DNA of 64,000 nucleotides from Paenibacillus sp. 32352 (GCF_002042965.1 NZ_MZNT01000003.1:248001-312000), one strand, 5' to 3'. Numbered from the stretch's first letter, positions 51,151 to 60,586 are shown. The notes: a model not told the origin generated them from the letters alone. Made by a program: numbers and translations.

Positions 51151-51233
51151 CGATATAAGATAGTCGGTTCCGCCTAAACATCAGATCCTGCAATTTCAGC
51201 AGGTGTCATGAGATTAGCCGAATCCGTCCAGGC

Positions 51234-51860
51234 TTATTCCTGCATATTTTTGTGATGCGGACAATAGGCGTTCATCAGGGCTAAGGTTTCGGCGTCCCAT
51301 GTGCCCCCGCGCTGCTGCAGCCCGTCAGTCACTTGAGTAAAACGGGGCTCCGTCAAATTTTGCCCGAATTTATATTTCGAGCTCATCTCGCTCACCCGGA
51401 TGCGCACGACGCCTGTTGCTTTGAGCTGAGAAGCATAGTCGGAATCTGACGGATCGATAGGCTCATACCCTCCCTCCGGCTGAAGCTTGCGCATGAAAGC
51501 TTGAAGCGCTCCGGCCTTTTCCCCGGCATCCTCGACCATTTCGGCCGTACCCTTGATCAGAACCGATTTAAAATAAGCGGTAGCGGGACAAGCCAGCCTC
51601 GGATCTAGAAAGTAGGAAGGGATAATGGCATACTCCTTGGCAACGGCGAAGGTTACCCGGGCCTCGCGCTTTAGATTTTTCATTTTTTGCCCGATTTTGC
51701 TGCCGTGAAAATAAATGCGATCCTCGTAATACACGAAATTAAGAGGCGTCAGCTCAGGCCATCCGTCCTCTCCGATGGTGCCCAGAACCCCGAAGCTCAT
51801 CTCCTGTAAAAATAACTCCGTCTCCTTCTTGTCCATCATTTCAAATTCTTTTCTTCTCAT
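51234..51860 (-). CDS. pyridoxamine 5'-phosphate oxidase-like FMN-binding protein
   Basis: A 208-residue split-barrel flavin-binding protein. Seen: MSFGVLGTIGEDGWPELTPL, NFVYYEDRIYFHGSKIGQKM, VTFAVAKEYAIIPSYFLD and FKSVLIKGTAEMVED. It fits the PNPOx-like/nitroimidazole-resistance group rather than true PdxH, so the reaction is unknown. GGAGG lies eight bases before the ATG. It is divergent from the MocR regulator, 114 bases apart, which is typical of a regulated target gene. Confidence 0.85.
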   Translation of the reverse strand: MRRKEFEMMDKKETELFLQEMSFGVLGTIGEDGWPELTPLNFVYYEDRIYFHGSKIGQKMKNLKREARVTFAVAKEYAIIPSYFLDPRLACPATAYFKSVLIKGTAEMVEDAGEKAGALQAFMRKLQPEGGYEPIDPSDSDYASQLKATGVVRIRVSEMSSKYKFGQNLTEPRFTQVTDGLQQRGGTWDAETLALMNAYCPHHKNMQE

Positions 51861-51905
51861 GGTTCAACCTCCGTTGCTCTTTTGACATCTAGATTACGGT
51901 TTTGA

Positions 51906-51934
51906 TTGACAATCGAAAAGCGCCAATTTACATT
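51906..51934 (+). promoter_or_regulatory. predicted sigma-A promoter of the MocR gene
   Basis: TTGACA (51906-51911), a 17-base spacer, then TACATT (51929-51934). MocR-type proteins often repress their own divergent promoter, so operators may lie here. Confidence 0.6.
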
Positions 51935-51974
51935 ATTTTTAATGTACCAATGCGAGTGGAGAGGATCGATAGCC

Positions 51975-53432
51975 ATGCATTTTCAAATTCCTTATCACGG
52001 TTATGAGCTGAAATATTCGACCAAAATGCAGGCGTTGTATCATGCGTTGCGGGATACGATTGTAGAAGGGATACTGCCTTATGGGACCAGACTGCCCTCC
52101 AGCAGGGAGATGGCCGGCTTGTACGGGATGTCCCGCGGAACGGTCAATCAAGTGTACGATATGCTTGCTTCCGTCGGTTATGTAGTAAGCGAAGTCGGAC
52201 GAGGTACCTTTATCTCCTATCGGGGGGAGGGCCCCAAGGAACCGGATACGGCAAAAAAAGAATACAGGCTCTCCGAATGGGGTCGTCGGCTGCTGGAGCA
52301 GTCCGGACCTGCAGCTCTGTACACACCGGCGCCGTCGGCAGCCGCAATGAAGGCAGATTTTGATACGCTCCACCCGGAATATGATGCGTTTCCGAAGGAA
52401 GAATGGAGCCGTTGTTTGTATGCCGCTTCCAGAGAATTGACCAAGGGAGACGGCCCAATGGAGCTTCCTCCGGCGCAGGGGGACGATGCATTGAGAGAGT
52501 GTATCGCCCAATATTTGCGCAGAGCCCGAGGCATTGCAGCTGTCAAGGAGCAGATTGTTATTGTGAACGGCTCCATGCAAGCTATAGCGCTTGCGGTCCA
52601 GATGCTCGTACAGTCGGGAGATAAGGTCGTCATGGAAAGCCCTGGATTCAGGGGAATTCCAAGAGCTGTTCACGCGGTGAACGGTATAGGCGTTGCTGTA
52701 GAAGTGGACAGGCACGGGATTGTCCCGGACGATTGGGATGCCAGGCTGCTGTTCGTGACGCCAGGCAGGCAGTATCCCACCGGCTCCGTATTAAGCATGG
52801 AAAGAAGGCAGCAGCTGCTTCAGTGGGCACAGGAGAGGGACGCCATCATTGTAGAAGATGACTATGACAGCGAGTTCCGTCATCGGGGGAAGGCATTAGA
52901 GCCGCTAAAGGTATTGGACCGTCAAGAACGGGTTATCTATATAGGCAGCTTTACCAAAACGATGCTGCCGACCATTCGAATCGGCTATGCCGTTCTCCCG
53001 TTGCCGCTGGTCCTCCCCTTCGTGAAGGCCAAATCGCTGTATGAGCCGCTGCCTGCCGGCTTGCTGGAGCAAAAGGCGCTCGCAGGCTTCATGCAGAACG
53101 GTCAGTATGAGAAGCATCTGCGCAGGATGAAGCGGGTGTACAGCCGCAAGTTTGAGTTTCTGCTCAAGCAGCTTCAAACGCATTTGTCCGAACCGTTCGA
53201 TTGGGTGGAGAGCGATGCCGGGCTGCATATTTTTGGCTGGTGGCGAGGATCTGCGGGCCAATATGAGTCATTTCGTGACCGCTGCGCTTCAGCGGGCGTC
53301 CGCTGGTCGGAGATTGTTACCGGTAAAGCGGCGAAGCTTAACTATGGCGCTTGTTTTCACTTTCCTCATTTGCCGCAGGAAGCAATGGAATATGGGGTCC
53401 GGACCATGAAGGAGCTGGCCGCGGAGATATAA
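51975..53432 (+). CDS. MocR/PdxR-type GntR regulator with aminotransferase domain
   Basis: A 485-residue chimera: an N-terminal GntR winged helix (about 15-80; YHALRDTIVEGILPYGTRLP, SSREMAGLYGMSRGTVNQVY) and a C-terminal fold-type I aminotransferase-like domain. Seen in the latter: IVNGSMQAIALAVQMLVQ, FVTPGRQYPTGSVLSMERR, IVEDDYDSEFRH, and the PLP lysine GSFTKTMLPTIRIGY. MocR proteins use PLP as effector; PdxR members control vitamin B6 genes. GGAGAGG precedes ATG 51975. The divergent PNPOx-like gene is the likely target. No pdxS or pdxT is next to it. Confidence 0.92.
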   Translation: MHFQIPYHGYELKYSTKMQALYHALRDTIVEGILPYGTRLPSSREMAGLYGMSRGTVNQVYDMLASVGYVVSEVGRGTFISYRGEGPKEPDTAKKEYRLSEWGRRLLEQSGPAALYTPAPSAAAMKADFDTLHPEYDAFPKEEWSRCLYAASRELTKGDGPMELPPAQGDDALRECIAQYLRRARGIAAVKEQIVIVNGSMQAIALAVQMLVQSGDKVVMESPGFRGIPRAVHAVNGIGVAVEVDRHGIVPDDWDARLLFVTPGRQYPTGSVLSMERRQQLLQWAQERDAIIVEDDYDSEFRHRGKALEPLKVLDRQERVIYIGSFTKTMLPTIRIGYAVLPLPLVLPFVKAKSLYEPLPAGLLEQKALAGFMQNGQYEKHLRRMKRVYSRKFEFLLKQLQTHLSEPFDWVESDAGLHIFGWWRGSAGQYESFRDRCASAGVRWSEIVTGKAAKLNYGACFHFPHLPQEAMEYGVRTMKELAAEI

Positions 53433-53529
53433 AGACAGGAAGGGGATTGATGATTTTTCCATGGAAGGAAATATATGAGGCCCTGTCGAAGTAACGTCTA
53501 AGATAAACCGTTTTCAAAAGGTCGGGGGG

Positions 53530-54936
53530 ATGAGGCGCTTGAAACGATGGGCAATTGGCTTCTTGTTAGCGTTGACAGCGGCAGGGCCGGTTCTGTCTGC
53601 TGCTGCGTATGCGGAGGAAACCGGGATTCATGTCACAATCAATGGAGCACCCGCGTTGTTCGAAAGTACGCCGATCCTTGTTGACGGCCATGCCATGATT
53701 CCAGGGAAGGAGCTGCTTCCGTCACTTGGCGCCAGCTTCTCGTGGGCGGCCGGCAAACAAACCGTTGTCGGCATGAAGAACGGGACCAGGATAGAGCTCG
53801 ACATCGGCTCCCGGCAAGCAAGGGTATCCGGGCAGGCTTCAGAGATGAATGTTCCGGTGCAGCTGCAAGACGGAGAGCCATTGGTTCCCCTCCGCTTCGT
53901 CTGTAACTCGCTAGGGATGTATGTGCATTGGAACGAGGAGACCAGGACGATTTCTGTTGAAAACGACGATCCGCTGAACGGAAGAACGAAGCGGCAGATC
54001 GATGCGCGGATCCGGGCGTCTGCGCCGGTCTTTTCCGGAGCTGTTTTCGAGGAGAAGCCTCATATCACGGCTCCCCATAAACCAGGCAAGCTGAACACGG
54101 ATTATGTGGAAGATGGAGTGAAAGCCGTCAATCTGATGCGTTATTTGGCAGGGCTGCCCGATGATCTGGTGCAGGATTCGTCCCTCAACGAGCAGGCTCA
54201 GTACGGAGCGGTGCTTCTGGCCGACTACGGCAAGCTGTCCCATACCCCCGGCAAGACGGCGGGCATGGATGAAGACTTTTATAAAAAAGGGTACTTATCC
54301 ACGAGCACGAGCAATATTTACAGTATTTATGCCGCCAGCAGCGCCATTAAGCCGAGCAGCCTGTTAACCCGGACGGTTGCATCCTACATGAGCGACCATG
54401 ACGATTCGAATCGGGCGACGGTCGGACATCGCCGGTGGATTCTGTACCCGCCGCTGCAAAAAATCGGCTTCGGGCTGGCGGAAGGGAGACGTTTCCACGA
54501 TTATCGAACGTATTATTCCCCTATGCAGGTGTTTGATAAAAGCCGACCGGTCCCATTCGAATACGATATCATCACCTGGCCGGGAAAGGGTTACTTCCCG
54601 TTACCTTATTTCCAGGGAAGTGATCCTTGGTCAGTTTCCTTGAACCCGGAATTGTTCAAGAAACCGAATCTAGGGGATGTAACCGTTACGCTGACGCGTC
54701 TAAACGATCAAACCATCTGGACGTTGGATCAGGAGGATCAGGAAGGCCGGAACGGCGGCACCTACTTTAATGTCGATACTACCGCTTATGGAGTTCCTTA
54801 CTGCATCATTTTTAAGCCGAATGACGGCATCCAATATATGGACGGAGACCACTTCGAGGTTCAAATATCCGGATTAAAGGACAGACAAGGCAACCCGGCG
54901 TCAGTCAATTATCAGGTTGTCATGTTTGCAACTTGA
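53530..54936 (+). CDS. secreted protein with copper-amine-oxidase-N and CAP domains
   Basis: A 468-residue exported protein. Sec signal about 1-28 (WAIGFLLALTAAGPVLS). A copper amine oxidase N-terminal-like domain follows (about 33-140; GHAMIPGKELLPSLGASFSW, PLVPLRFVCNSLGMYVHWNE), common in Paenibacillus wall proteins. A CAP/SCP-like domain lies in the middle (about 180-320), with YVEDGVKAVNLMRYLAGLP, GKLSHTPGK and VGHRRWILYPPLQKIGFG. Then a beta-rich tail. CAP proteins are often secreted effectors of unknown activity. GGTCGGGGGG precedes the ATG. Confidence 0.82.
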   Translation: MRRLKRWAIGFLLALTAAGPVLSAAAYAEETGIHVTINGAPALFESTPILVDGHAMIPGKELLPSLGASFSWAAGKQTVVGMKNGTRIELDIGSRQARVSGQASEMNVPVQLQDGEPLVPLRFVCNSLGMYVHWNEETRTISVENDDPLNGRTKRQIDARIRASAPVFSGAVFEEKPHITAPHKPGKLNTDYVEDGVKAVNLMRYLAGLPDDLVQDSSLNEQAQYGAVLLADYGKLSHTPGKTAGMDEDFYKKGYLSTSTSNIYSIYAASSAIKPSSLLTRTVASYMSDHDDSNRATVGHRRWILYPPLQKIGFGLAEGRRFHDYRTYYSPMQVFDKSRPVPFEYDIITWPGKGYFPLPYFQGSDPWSVSLNPELFKKPNLGDVTVTLTRLNDQTIWTLDQEDQEGRNGGTYFNVDTTAYGVPYCIIFKPNDGIQYMDGDHFEVQISGLKDRQGNPASVNYQVVMFAT

Positions 54937-55011
54937 CTAACCCAACCGGTACAATCATGGGATAAGAACTGATTTTACAAGACCCATACCAATAACGAAG
55001 CAGGTGATCCC

Positions 55012-55746
55012 TTGTTACAACCGGTACCTATCATGGGGATTCCGTTCTCCCCTCTTGATTTGAACGAGACGCTGCAGCACCTTGCCGATCGGGTGAATAA
55101 CCCCGGAGATTCTTTGTTTCATCTTATCACGGCCAATCCGGAATTCGTCATGACGGCCCTTCAGGACCGCGAATTCAAGCAAATTATGGATGCGGCCCAC
55201 CTGATAACTCCTGATGGTATAGGAATCGTCCTGGCTTCCAAATGGAAAGGAACCCCGCTCAAGGAAAGGGTGACGGGGTACGATCTTTTGATCGGCTTGC
55301 TCGAGATGGGCAATGAAAGAGGCTATTCATTCTTTTTGCTGGGGGCAGATGAAGAGACGAGCCGCCAAGCGGCGGACAACATTGCGGCACGCTATCCAGG
55401 GGTTCGCATTGCGGGGAGGCATCACGGTTTCTTTGGCAAGGAGCAGGAGGAAGCAATCGTTCGCACCATTCAAGCCGCCAAGCCCGACTTTCTGATCGTT
55501 GCTATGGGGGCGCCGTATTCGGAGAAGTGGATTACGAGGTACAAAACAAGCCTTCACGCCAAAGTAGCCTTCGGAGTCGGCGGAAGCCTCGATATTATTG
55601 CCGGAACTGTCAAGAGGGCGCCGGTCCTATGGCAGAACCTCCATCTGGAATGGCTGCACCGGCTGCTGTCCAAGCCCTCGTTAAGATGGCGAAGGCAGCT
55701 CCTGCTGCCGAAGTTTGCCTGGAGAGTCGTTACGGGAAGAGGCTGA
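55012..55746 (+). CDS. WecG/TagA/CpsF family glycosyltransferase
   Basis: A 244-residue GT26-family enzyme. In B. subtilis TagA adds N-acetylmannosamine to undecaprenyl-PP-GlcNAc at the start of wall teichoic acid synthesis. Seen: ITANPEFVMTALQDREFKQI, LITPDGIGIVLASKWKG, ERVTGYDLLIGLLEMGNERG, LGADEETSRQAADNIAARYP, and IVAMGAPYSEKWITRYKTSL with FGVGGSLDIIAGTVKRAP. TTG 55012 follows AGGTGATCCC. It probably associates with the membrane through its basic C-terminus. No other tag or sugar-polymer genes are near, so the product may be a secondary wall polymer. Confidence 0.92.
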   Translation: MLQPVPIMGIPFSPLDLNETLQHLADRVNNPGDSLFHLITANPEFVMTALQDREFKQIMDAAHLITPDGIGIVLASKWKGTPLKERVTGYDLLIGLLEMGNERGYSFFLLGADEETSRQAADNIAARYPGVRIAGRHHGFFGKEQEEAIVRTIQAAKPDFLIVAMGAPYSEKWITRYKTSLHAKVAFGVGGSLDIIAGTVKRAPVLWQNLHLEWLHRLLSKPSLRWRRQLLLPKFAWRVVTGRG

Positions 55747-55861
55747 GTTCATAGATTGGAGTTAACTTATCCCCATCAAGCGATGGCCTTTGCTATGAAG
55801 CTGATTCGGTTACTTTGGAGGGGAGCTCCGAATTTTATCTGTAGAAGCCGTGTCAACAAAG

Positions 55862-55899
55862 AAATCCTCCTTTCCGTACTTGCGGAGAGGAGGATTTTT
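55862..55899. terminator. bidirectional terminator between tagA-like and MFS genes
   Basis: AAATCCTCC (55862-55870) and GGAGGATTT (55889-55897) with an inner TCCG/CGGA pair, followed by TTT. Confidence 0.82.
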
Positions 55900-55939
55900 T
55901 AAGCTTCGATGCCAAGGCACTATATGGTTCCTGCTGCTT

Positions 55940-57205
55940 TTAAGCGGATGCCTGCTGGTCCCATTCCTTTAGCTTCTTGTCCGAGGGAAGAAAGAAGGTC
56001 AACAGTCCGAGCAGCGGCAGGAAGCTGACCATTTGCATAACCGCCTCCAGATGAAACTTGTCAATCAGGCCGCCCAAGGCTACCGCTCCCAATGCTCCGA
56101 GTCCGAAGGCCATGCCGGTGATCAGTCCGGAGACCGTTCCGACCTTGCCTGGAACAAGATCTTGAGCATACACTACGGTGACTGAAAAGCTGGATAAAAT
56201 AATAAGTCCATTGATCAACAAAATGACGTAGGCCCAAAATGCATTAGCATACGGCAGCACCAGCGCTAAAGGCGCGGAGCCGAGCATGGAGAAGAAAATC
56301 ATATTCCGCCGTCCGAAACGGTCCGCAAGCGGCCCTCCGAGGAAGGTGCCGACGGCACCGGCAGCCGCAAACAGGAAGATGTAGATTTGCGCATGCTCCA
56401 GAGACAGGTTGAATTTCTCCATTAAATAAAACGGGTAGTAGGTCGATACCCCGGAATGGTACCAGGATCTGGCGAACACAAGAAAAATCAGCATCGTAAA
56501 CGCAAAGGCGATCTGCTTCTTACGGGCCGGTCGGTTGGCATGTGCTGCGGATTTTTTGACCGGTCTCGGGTTTGCCGCCATATAACCGCTGTACCACCGC
56601 GCAATATACATTTGAACGGCTATGGCCAGTCCGGCCACAAGAACGAACCAAATGGCCCCTCGCTGTCCAAGAGGAGCAAAGATGAGCGCCGTCATGATGG
56701 AGGCCAGGGATTGTCCGGCGTTGCCGCCTACCTGGAAGATGGACTGTGCCAGCCCGCGCCGTGAGCCTGCAGCCATGTGTGCGACGCGCGAGCCTTCCGG
56801 GTGAAAGATGGCGGAGCCCAGCCCGACAAAAATGACGGATACGAGAATCATGCCGTAATTGGGCGAAAAGGCAAGGCCCAGCACCCCTAGGCATGTCAAT
56901 CCCATTCCAAGTGGGAGCATGTAGGGGGAGGGCTTGCGGTCAGAATATAAGCCGATGGCCGGCTGCATAAGCGAAGAGGTCATGTTAAGGGAAAAGACGA
57001 TAATCCCCGCTTGCATGTAGCTTAGTTGCATCGAATCCTTAAGAATCGGCAAGATGGCCGGAATAATCGACTGGATGGAATCATTGAACAAATGAACGAT
57101 GCTTATGGCAAGTAAAATTCGCATGACAGTCGGCTTGAGACTGTGCTGCGGGGCCGATTGCAGTCTTGCGCCGGCGGCCTCCGTTCCGGATGATGCTGCT
57201 TGCAT
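55940..57205 (-). CDS. MFS exporter, fosmidomycin-resistance (Fsr) type
   Basis: A 421-residue membrane protein of the MFS drug-exporter group that includes Fsr. Seen: the family start AISIVHLFNDSIQSIIPAIL, LNMTSSLMQPAIGLYSDRKP, FHPEGSRVAHMAAGSRRGLA, FARSWYHSGVSTYYPFYLME and LADRFGRRNMIFFSMLGSAP. These fit the Fsr pattern. Twelve helices are predicted with a polar loop around residue 210-230. It lies 31 bases downstream of psd on the same strand, so the two may be co-transcribed, but a functional link is not evident. Confidence 0.88.
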   Translation of the reverse strand: MQAASSGTEAAGARLQSAPQHSLKPTVMRILLAISIVHLFNDSIQSIIPAILPILKDSMQLSYMQAGIIVFSLNMTSSLMQPAIGLYSDRKPSPYMLPLGMGLTCLGVLGLAFSPNYGMILVSVIFVGLGSAIFHPEGSRVAHMAAGSRRGLAQSIFQVGGNAGQSLASIMTALIFAPLGQRGAIWFVLVAGLAIAVQMYIARWYSGYMAANPRPVKKSAAHANRPARKKQIAFAFTMLIFLVFARSWYHSGVSTYYPFYLMEKFNLSLEHAQIYIFLFAAAGAVGTFLGGPLADRFGRRNMIFFSMLGSAPLALVLPYANAFWAYVILLINGLIILSSFSVTVVYAQDLVPGKVGTVSGLITGMAFGLGALGAVALGGLIDKFHLEAVMQMVSFLPLLGLLTFFLPSDKKLKEWDQQASA

Positions 57206-57236
57206 AATGGCTTTCTCCTCTGCTAGTACGATGATG

Positions 57237-58025
57237 TCAGGATGGCTGAATGGTTCCTAACGCTTCTCCCATTTTGACTTTGCTTCCGACATGCAGGTCG
57301 CTGCGGCTTAAGAACGTATCGCTCTCCATCAGCAGCACGACGGTGGAGCCGAACTCGAAGTAAGCGAGCTCATCCCCGCGCTGCAAGGTGTTGGGCAGCG
57401 GCTTCACGTACTGGATGCTGCTCACGTTCATCGCTCCGACCTTTACTACGGCCACTTCGCCGCCCTCATGCTGCATATAGGTGATCAATCTTTCGTTACG
57501 GCTCAATACTCTGCGCATTTGGCGCAAACCGAACTCGTTCACCGGATATACTTTGCCCGGGACGTGCTCTTTCTCGATAATGTTTCCGTCAATCGGGGTA
57601 TGAATCCGGTGATAATCGGTCGGGCTCAAATATAGCACGAAATAAAATCCGTTCTTATAATTCACCGTACGGGGCGAAAAGTTAAGCAGCTCCTCAACGG
57701 TATAATCTTGTCCCTTGACGTTAACGATCAAACCTTCTTCTATCGGTCCCATGCCGGTAATCGCTGCATCAACCGGACTGACGAGGGTATGCTCGGCAGT
57801 ATCGACCGGACGCAGCCCGGATTTCAAACGTCTCGTAAAAAAATCATTCAGAGAAGCATACTCCGACAGATGCTTCTCGGCGTCTTGAACCGGAATGCCG
57901 TATATTTTGGCAAAGCGCGGGATCAATCCGCGGCTTGCTCGGGATTTCGCAAAGGATCCGGTTAACCGGGAGATCGACTTGCGGGAGGATAGCTCCGTCA
58001 GCAAGCGGAAAAAAGGTTTCATCAT
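57237..58025 (-). CDS. psd: phosphatidylserine decarboxylase
   Basis: A 262-residue proenzyme that makes phosphatidylethanolamine from phosphatidylserine at the membrane. Seen: LNDFFTRRLKSGLRPVD, LVSPVDAAITGMG, YLSPTDYHRIHTPIDG, GEVAVVKVGAMNVSSIQYVK, and the self-cleavage site FEFGSTVVLL, where the Ser becomes the pyruvoyl group. The cleavage motif is FGST, a variant of the LGST of many homologues. The protein matches the short Bacillus-type Psd. No pssA is adjacent. It lies upstream of the Fsr-type MFS gene. Confidence 0.95.
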   Translation of the reverse strand: MMKPFFRLLTELSSRKSISRLTGSFAKSRASRGLIPRFAKIYGIPVQDAEKHLSEYASLNDFFTRRLKSGLRPVDTAEHTLVSPVDAAITGMGPIEEGLIVNVKGQDYTVEELLNFSPRTVNYKNGFYFVLYLSPTDYHRIHTPIDGNIIEKEHVPGKVYPVNEFGLRQMRRVLSRNERLITYMQHEGGEVAVVKVGAMNVSSIQYVKPLPNTLQRGDELAYFEFGSTVVLLMESDTFLSRSDLHVGSKVKMGEALGTIQPS

Positions 58026-58240
58026 AACTGTTCATTCACCTATTTCTTCATAGTGTGGGTCTACCGAATATCTTGACACAGAACAGGGTCCAACGCAAGA
58101 AAAAAAGCATGGCCCTACAGGAAGGAAAGGGACATCTGCCCATACGCAAAACGGCGATGTTTCGGTGCCCAACCGGCTCCGGTATCGGCAAGTGAGGAGA
58201 GCCGTCTATTTCTGCGAACCGGATAATGCACATTTAGCCG

Positions 58241-58268
58241 TTGACTTTTATCCCAATCGTGCTAAAAT
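58241..58268 (+). promoter_or_regulatory. predicted sigma-A promoter of the thiamine operon
   Basis: TTGACT (58241-58246), a 16-base spacer, then TAAAAT (58263-58268), directly before the TPP aptamer. Confidence 0.65.
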
Positions 58269-58275
58269 GATATTT

Positions 58276-58435
58276 GTCACTAGGGGAGCCGAAAGGCTGA
58301 GACTGGATCGATAGATCCTAGACCCTCTGAACCTGATCTGGATTGTACCAGCGTAGGGAAGTGGAGAACGTTAGAAGCGTGTTATCTACGTACATGCAGG
58401 CCACTTCCATGTTGTTGATGGAGGTGGCCTTTTCG
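58276..58435 (+). promoter_or_regulatory. TPP riboswitch (THI element) with antiterminator and terminator
   Basis: The aptamer (58276-58365) has the conserved TAGGGGAGCC, GGCTGAGA, GACCCTCTGAACCTGATCTG and GTAGGGAAGTGG segments. Downstream, AGGCCACTTCCAT (58398-58410) and ATGGAGGTGGCCT (58418-58430) form a terminator ending in TTTTCG. GGAAGTGG (58357-58364) in the aptamer is complementary to CCACTTCC (58401-58408), giving an antiterminator. TPP binding should hold GGAAGTGG in the aptamer, free the terminator arm and switch the ykoEDC-tenA operon off. Confidence 0.95.
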
Positions 58436-58508
58436 CGTTGTCCTGTCAGAACAAGGTCTGGGCTGAGGCCCCGAGCATCATCATATTTAGAAAAAGGAGT
58501 GGATGGAA

Positions 58509-59096
58509 ATGTCCAAAGGGTTAAAGCTAACCGACATCCTGGTCACCATCGTCATCGCAGTTGTGTTCGGCATCATTTATCGGTTATGGGGAGATGTGTC
58601 CAACGTCGTAAAGCTGGCGGGCTTGCAGCTGGATCAGCTTGTCTACGGGGTATGGTTTATGGCGGCTACGGTAGCGGCACTGATTATCCGCAAACCGGGT
58701 GTAGCGCTGCTGGCGGAGGTGGCCGCGGCTTCCGGGGAGCTTCTTACGGGATCGCAATACGGGATTGAATCCTTGACCTACGGGATTGCTCAAGGTTTGC
58801 TGGCTGAGCTGGTATTCGCCTTATTCCGGTACCGCAGCTTCTCGATAACGACGGTTTCCCTGGCAGGGATCGGTTCGGCTGTCGCTTCGCTTGTTTTCGA
58901 CGCGTTCAAAGGGTACTTGATCGATCTGCAAACCTGGAATTTGACGCTGTATTTTGCTTTCCGCATCGTCGGCTCGATCTTCTTCACGGGGATGTGCGCG
59001 TACTGGCTGGTGAAAGCTCTGGAGGTTACCGGGGTGACACAGCTTGTCCGTCCGGCGAGCAGCGCAGATTACCAGGCCTTGGAGCGTAAAGGATGA
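58509..59096 (+). CDS. ykoE: ECF transporter S component YkoE (thiamine/HMP)
   Basis: A 195-residue membrane protein, the substrate-binding subunit of the YkoEDC energy-coupling factor transporter for thiamine or its hydroxymethylpyrimidine precursor. Seen: KLTDILVTIVIAVVFGIIYR, LQLDQLVYGVWFMAATVAAL, GVALLAEVAAASGELLTGSQ, YGIESLTYGIAQGLLAELVF and FRIVGSIFFTGMCAYWLV. ATG 58509 lies nine bases after AGGAG; ATG 58503 is an alternative. The next gene starts inside its last codons (ATGA overlap). It is first in the TPP-controlled operon. YkoF, present in B. subtilis, is missing here. Confidence 0.93.
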   Translation: MSKGLKLTDILVTIVIAVVFGIIYRLWGDVSNVVKLAGLQLDQLVYGVWFMAATVAALIIRKPGVALLAEVAAASGELLTGSQYGIESLTYGIAQGLLAELVFALFRYRSFSITTVSLAGIGSAVASLVFDAFKGYLIDLQTWNLTLYFAFRIVGSIFFTGMCAYWLVKALEVTGVTQLVRPASSADYQALERKG

Positions 59097-60586
59097 TGCA
59101 GCAGGAATGTGCATCTGTACATGGACTACGTCTCAAATTCGCCGGCAGTCCGACGCTTCTGTTCAACGATATTTCGTTCTCGGTTCAGACAGGGCAGAAG
59201 GTGCTGCTCCTCGGACCGAGCGGATGCGGCAAATCTACGCTGCTTCAAGTATTGACCGGGCTCGTTCCCAATGTGATCGAGGTCCCTGTCAAATTCGACG
59301 AGATTGCCATTCCTGCCTCATGGGGCTATGTATTTCAAGACCCGGATACCCAATTCTGCATGCCGTACGTAGATGAAGAAATGGCGTTCGTACTGGAGAA
59401 TCTGGGGGTTCCGCGGGAGGAGATGAGCGGCAGAATCAGCGACGGGCTGCGGCAGGTAGGACTCGAGCTTCCCGAGCTTCACATGCCCATTCAAGCGATG
59501 TCCCAGGGGATGAAGCAGCGTCTGGCGATAGCCTCCGTACTGGCCCTGGAGCCGGAGGTTCTGTTCTTCGACGAACCGACGGCGCTGCTGGACCCGGAGG
59601 GCACCCGGCAGGTGTGGGATACCATCAAGGCCATAGGAAGGGACAAAACGGTCGTTATCGTAGAGCATAAAATCGATGAAATCATCGGATTTGTCGACCG
59701 GGTCGTGCTGTTCTCCCCGCAAGGGGATATCTTGGCGGACGGCCCGCCTGCCGACGTATTCGGGCAGCATAAAGAAAAGCTTAAGGAGTACGGGATCTGG
59801 TACCCGGAGGTATGGGATGATTACGTCTCCGGACCGGCTTACAGGTCGCTGCGGAATGCTGCAGAGGAGAATCCTGTGCCGGCATCGGGATTGCTTAAGC
59901 TGAGCGATTTTAGCGCCTACCGCGGCAGGGAAGCGAAGCTGCGTGTTGAGAAAGCGGCGGCAAGCTCCGGCGAATGGATTGCTGTAGTGGGCGAGAACGG
60001 AGCGGGCAAGAGCACGCTGCTTCAAGCCCTGATGCAGCTCATTAAGACCTCGGGCGCTTACGAGCTGGCTGGACGCGGCGTTAAAGGCTTCAAGGATGTG
60101 GCGGATACCGCAGCTTACGTCTTTCAAAATCCGGAAATGCAATTTGTAACCCATTCCGTGCTGGACGAGGCGGCGTTCGGGTTCCGCCGCGGGCGGAAGC
60201 CGGATGCCGAAAGGCTTGCGCTGGAGCTTCTGGCCGAGTTCGGTCTGGAGGCCCAGCAGAACCAGCACCCTTATCAATTATCGCTCGGCCAAAAACGCCG
60301 TCTCAGCGTGGCGACGGCAATGTATCAGGCACAGCGGGTTATTTTGCTGGATGAGCCTACGTTCGGACAGGATGCGGCGAACACCTTCGCGATTCTGGAG
60401 AAGCTTGAGGCCTGGAGACGCCAGGGAACAACCATTATTATGGTCACGCATGATCTGGAGATCGTCCGGTGGTTCGCAACCCGGGTCTGGGTCGTGGAGC
60501 GGGGAAGGCTCGAAGCGGACACGACGCCGTCGCATTATTTGCAGAAGGAAGTGAAGGATAGTGGACAACTTATTGGCTTACGATGA
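59093..60586 (+). CDS. ykoD: ECF transporter ATPase YkoD (two fused ATP-binding domains)
   Basis: A 497-residue protein with two ABC domains that powers the transporter. Domain 1 (about 5-235): Walker A LLGPSGCGKSTLLQ, Q-loop YVFQDPDTQFC, signature MSQGMKQRLAIASVL, Walker B VLFFDEPTALLD. Domain 2 (about 265-480): Walker A VGENGAGKSTLLQ, YVFQNPEMQFV, LSLGQKRRLSVATAM, VILLDEPTFGQD. The glycines of the usual LSGGQ differ in both domains, as known for this family. It overlaps ykoE by four bases and ykoC by 26 bases. Confidence 0.95.
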   Translation: MMQQECASVHGLRLKFAGSPTLLFNDISFSVQTGQKVLLLGPSGCGKSTLLQVLTGLVPNVIEVPVKFDEIAIPASWGYVFQDPDTQFCMPYVDEEMAFVLENLGVPREEMSGRISDGLRQVGLELPELHMPIQAMSQGMKQRLAIASVLALEPEVLFFDEPTALLDPEGTRQVWDTIKAIGRDKTVVIVEHKIDEIIGFVDRVVLFSPQGDILADGPPADVFGQHKEKLKEYGIWYPEVWDDYVSGPAYRSLRNAAEENPVPASGLLKLSDFSAYRGREAKLRVEKAAASSGEWIAVVGENGAGKSTLLQALMQLIKTSGAYELAGRGVKGFKDVADTAAYVFQNPEMQFVTHSVLDEAAFGFRRGRKPDAERLALELLAEFGLEAQQNQHPYQLSLGQKRRLSVATAMYQAQRVILLDEPTFGQDAANTFAILEKLEAWRRQGTTIIMVTHDLEIVRWFATRVWVVERGRLEADTTPSHYLQKEVKDSGQLIGLR

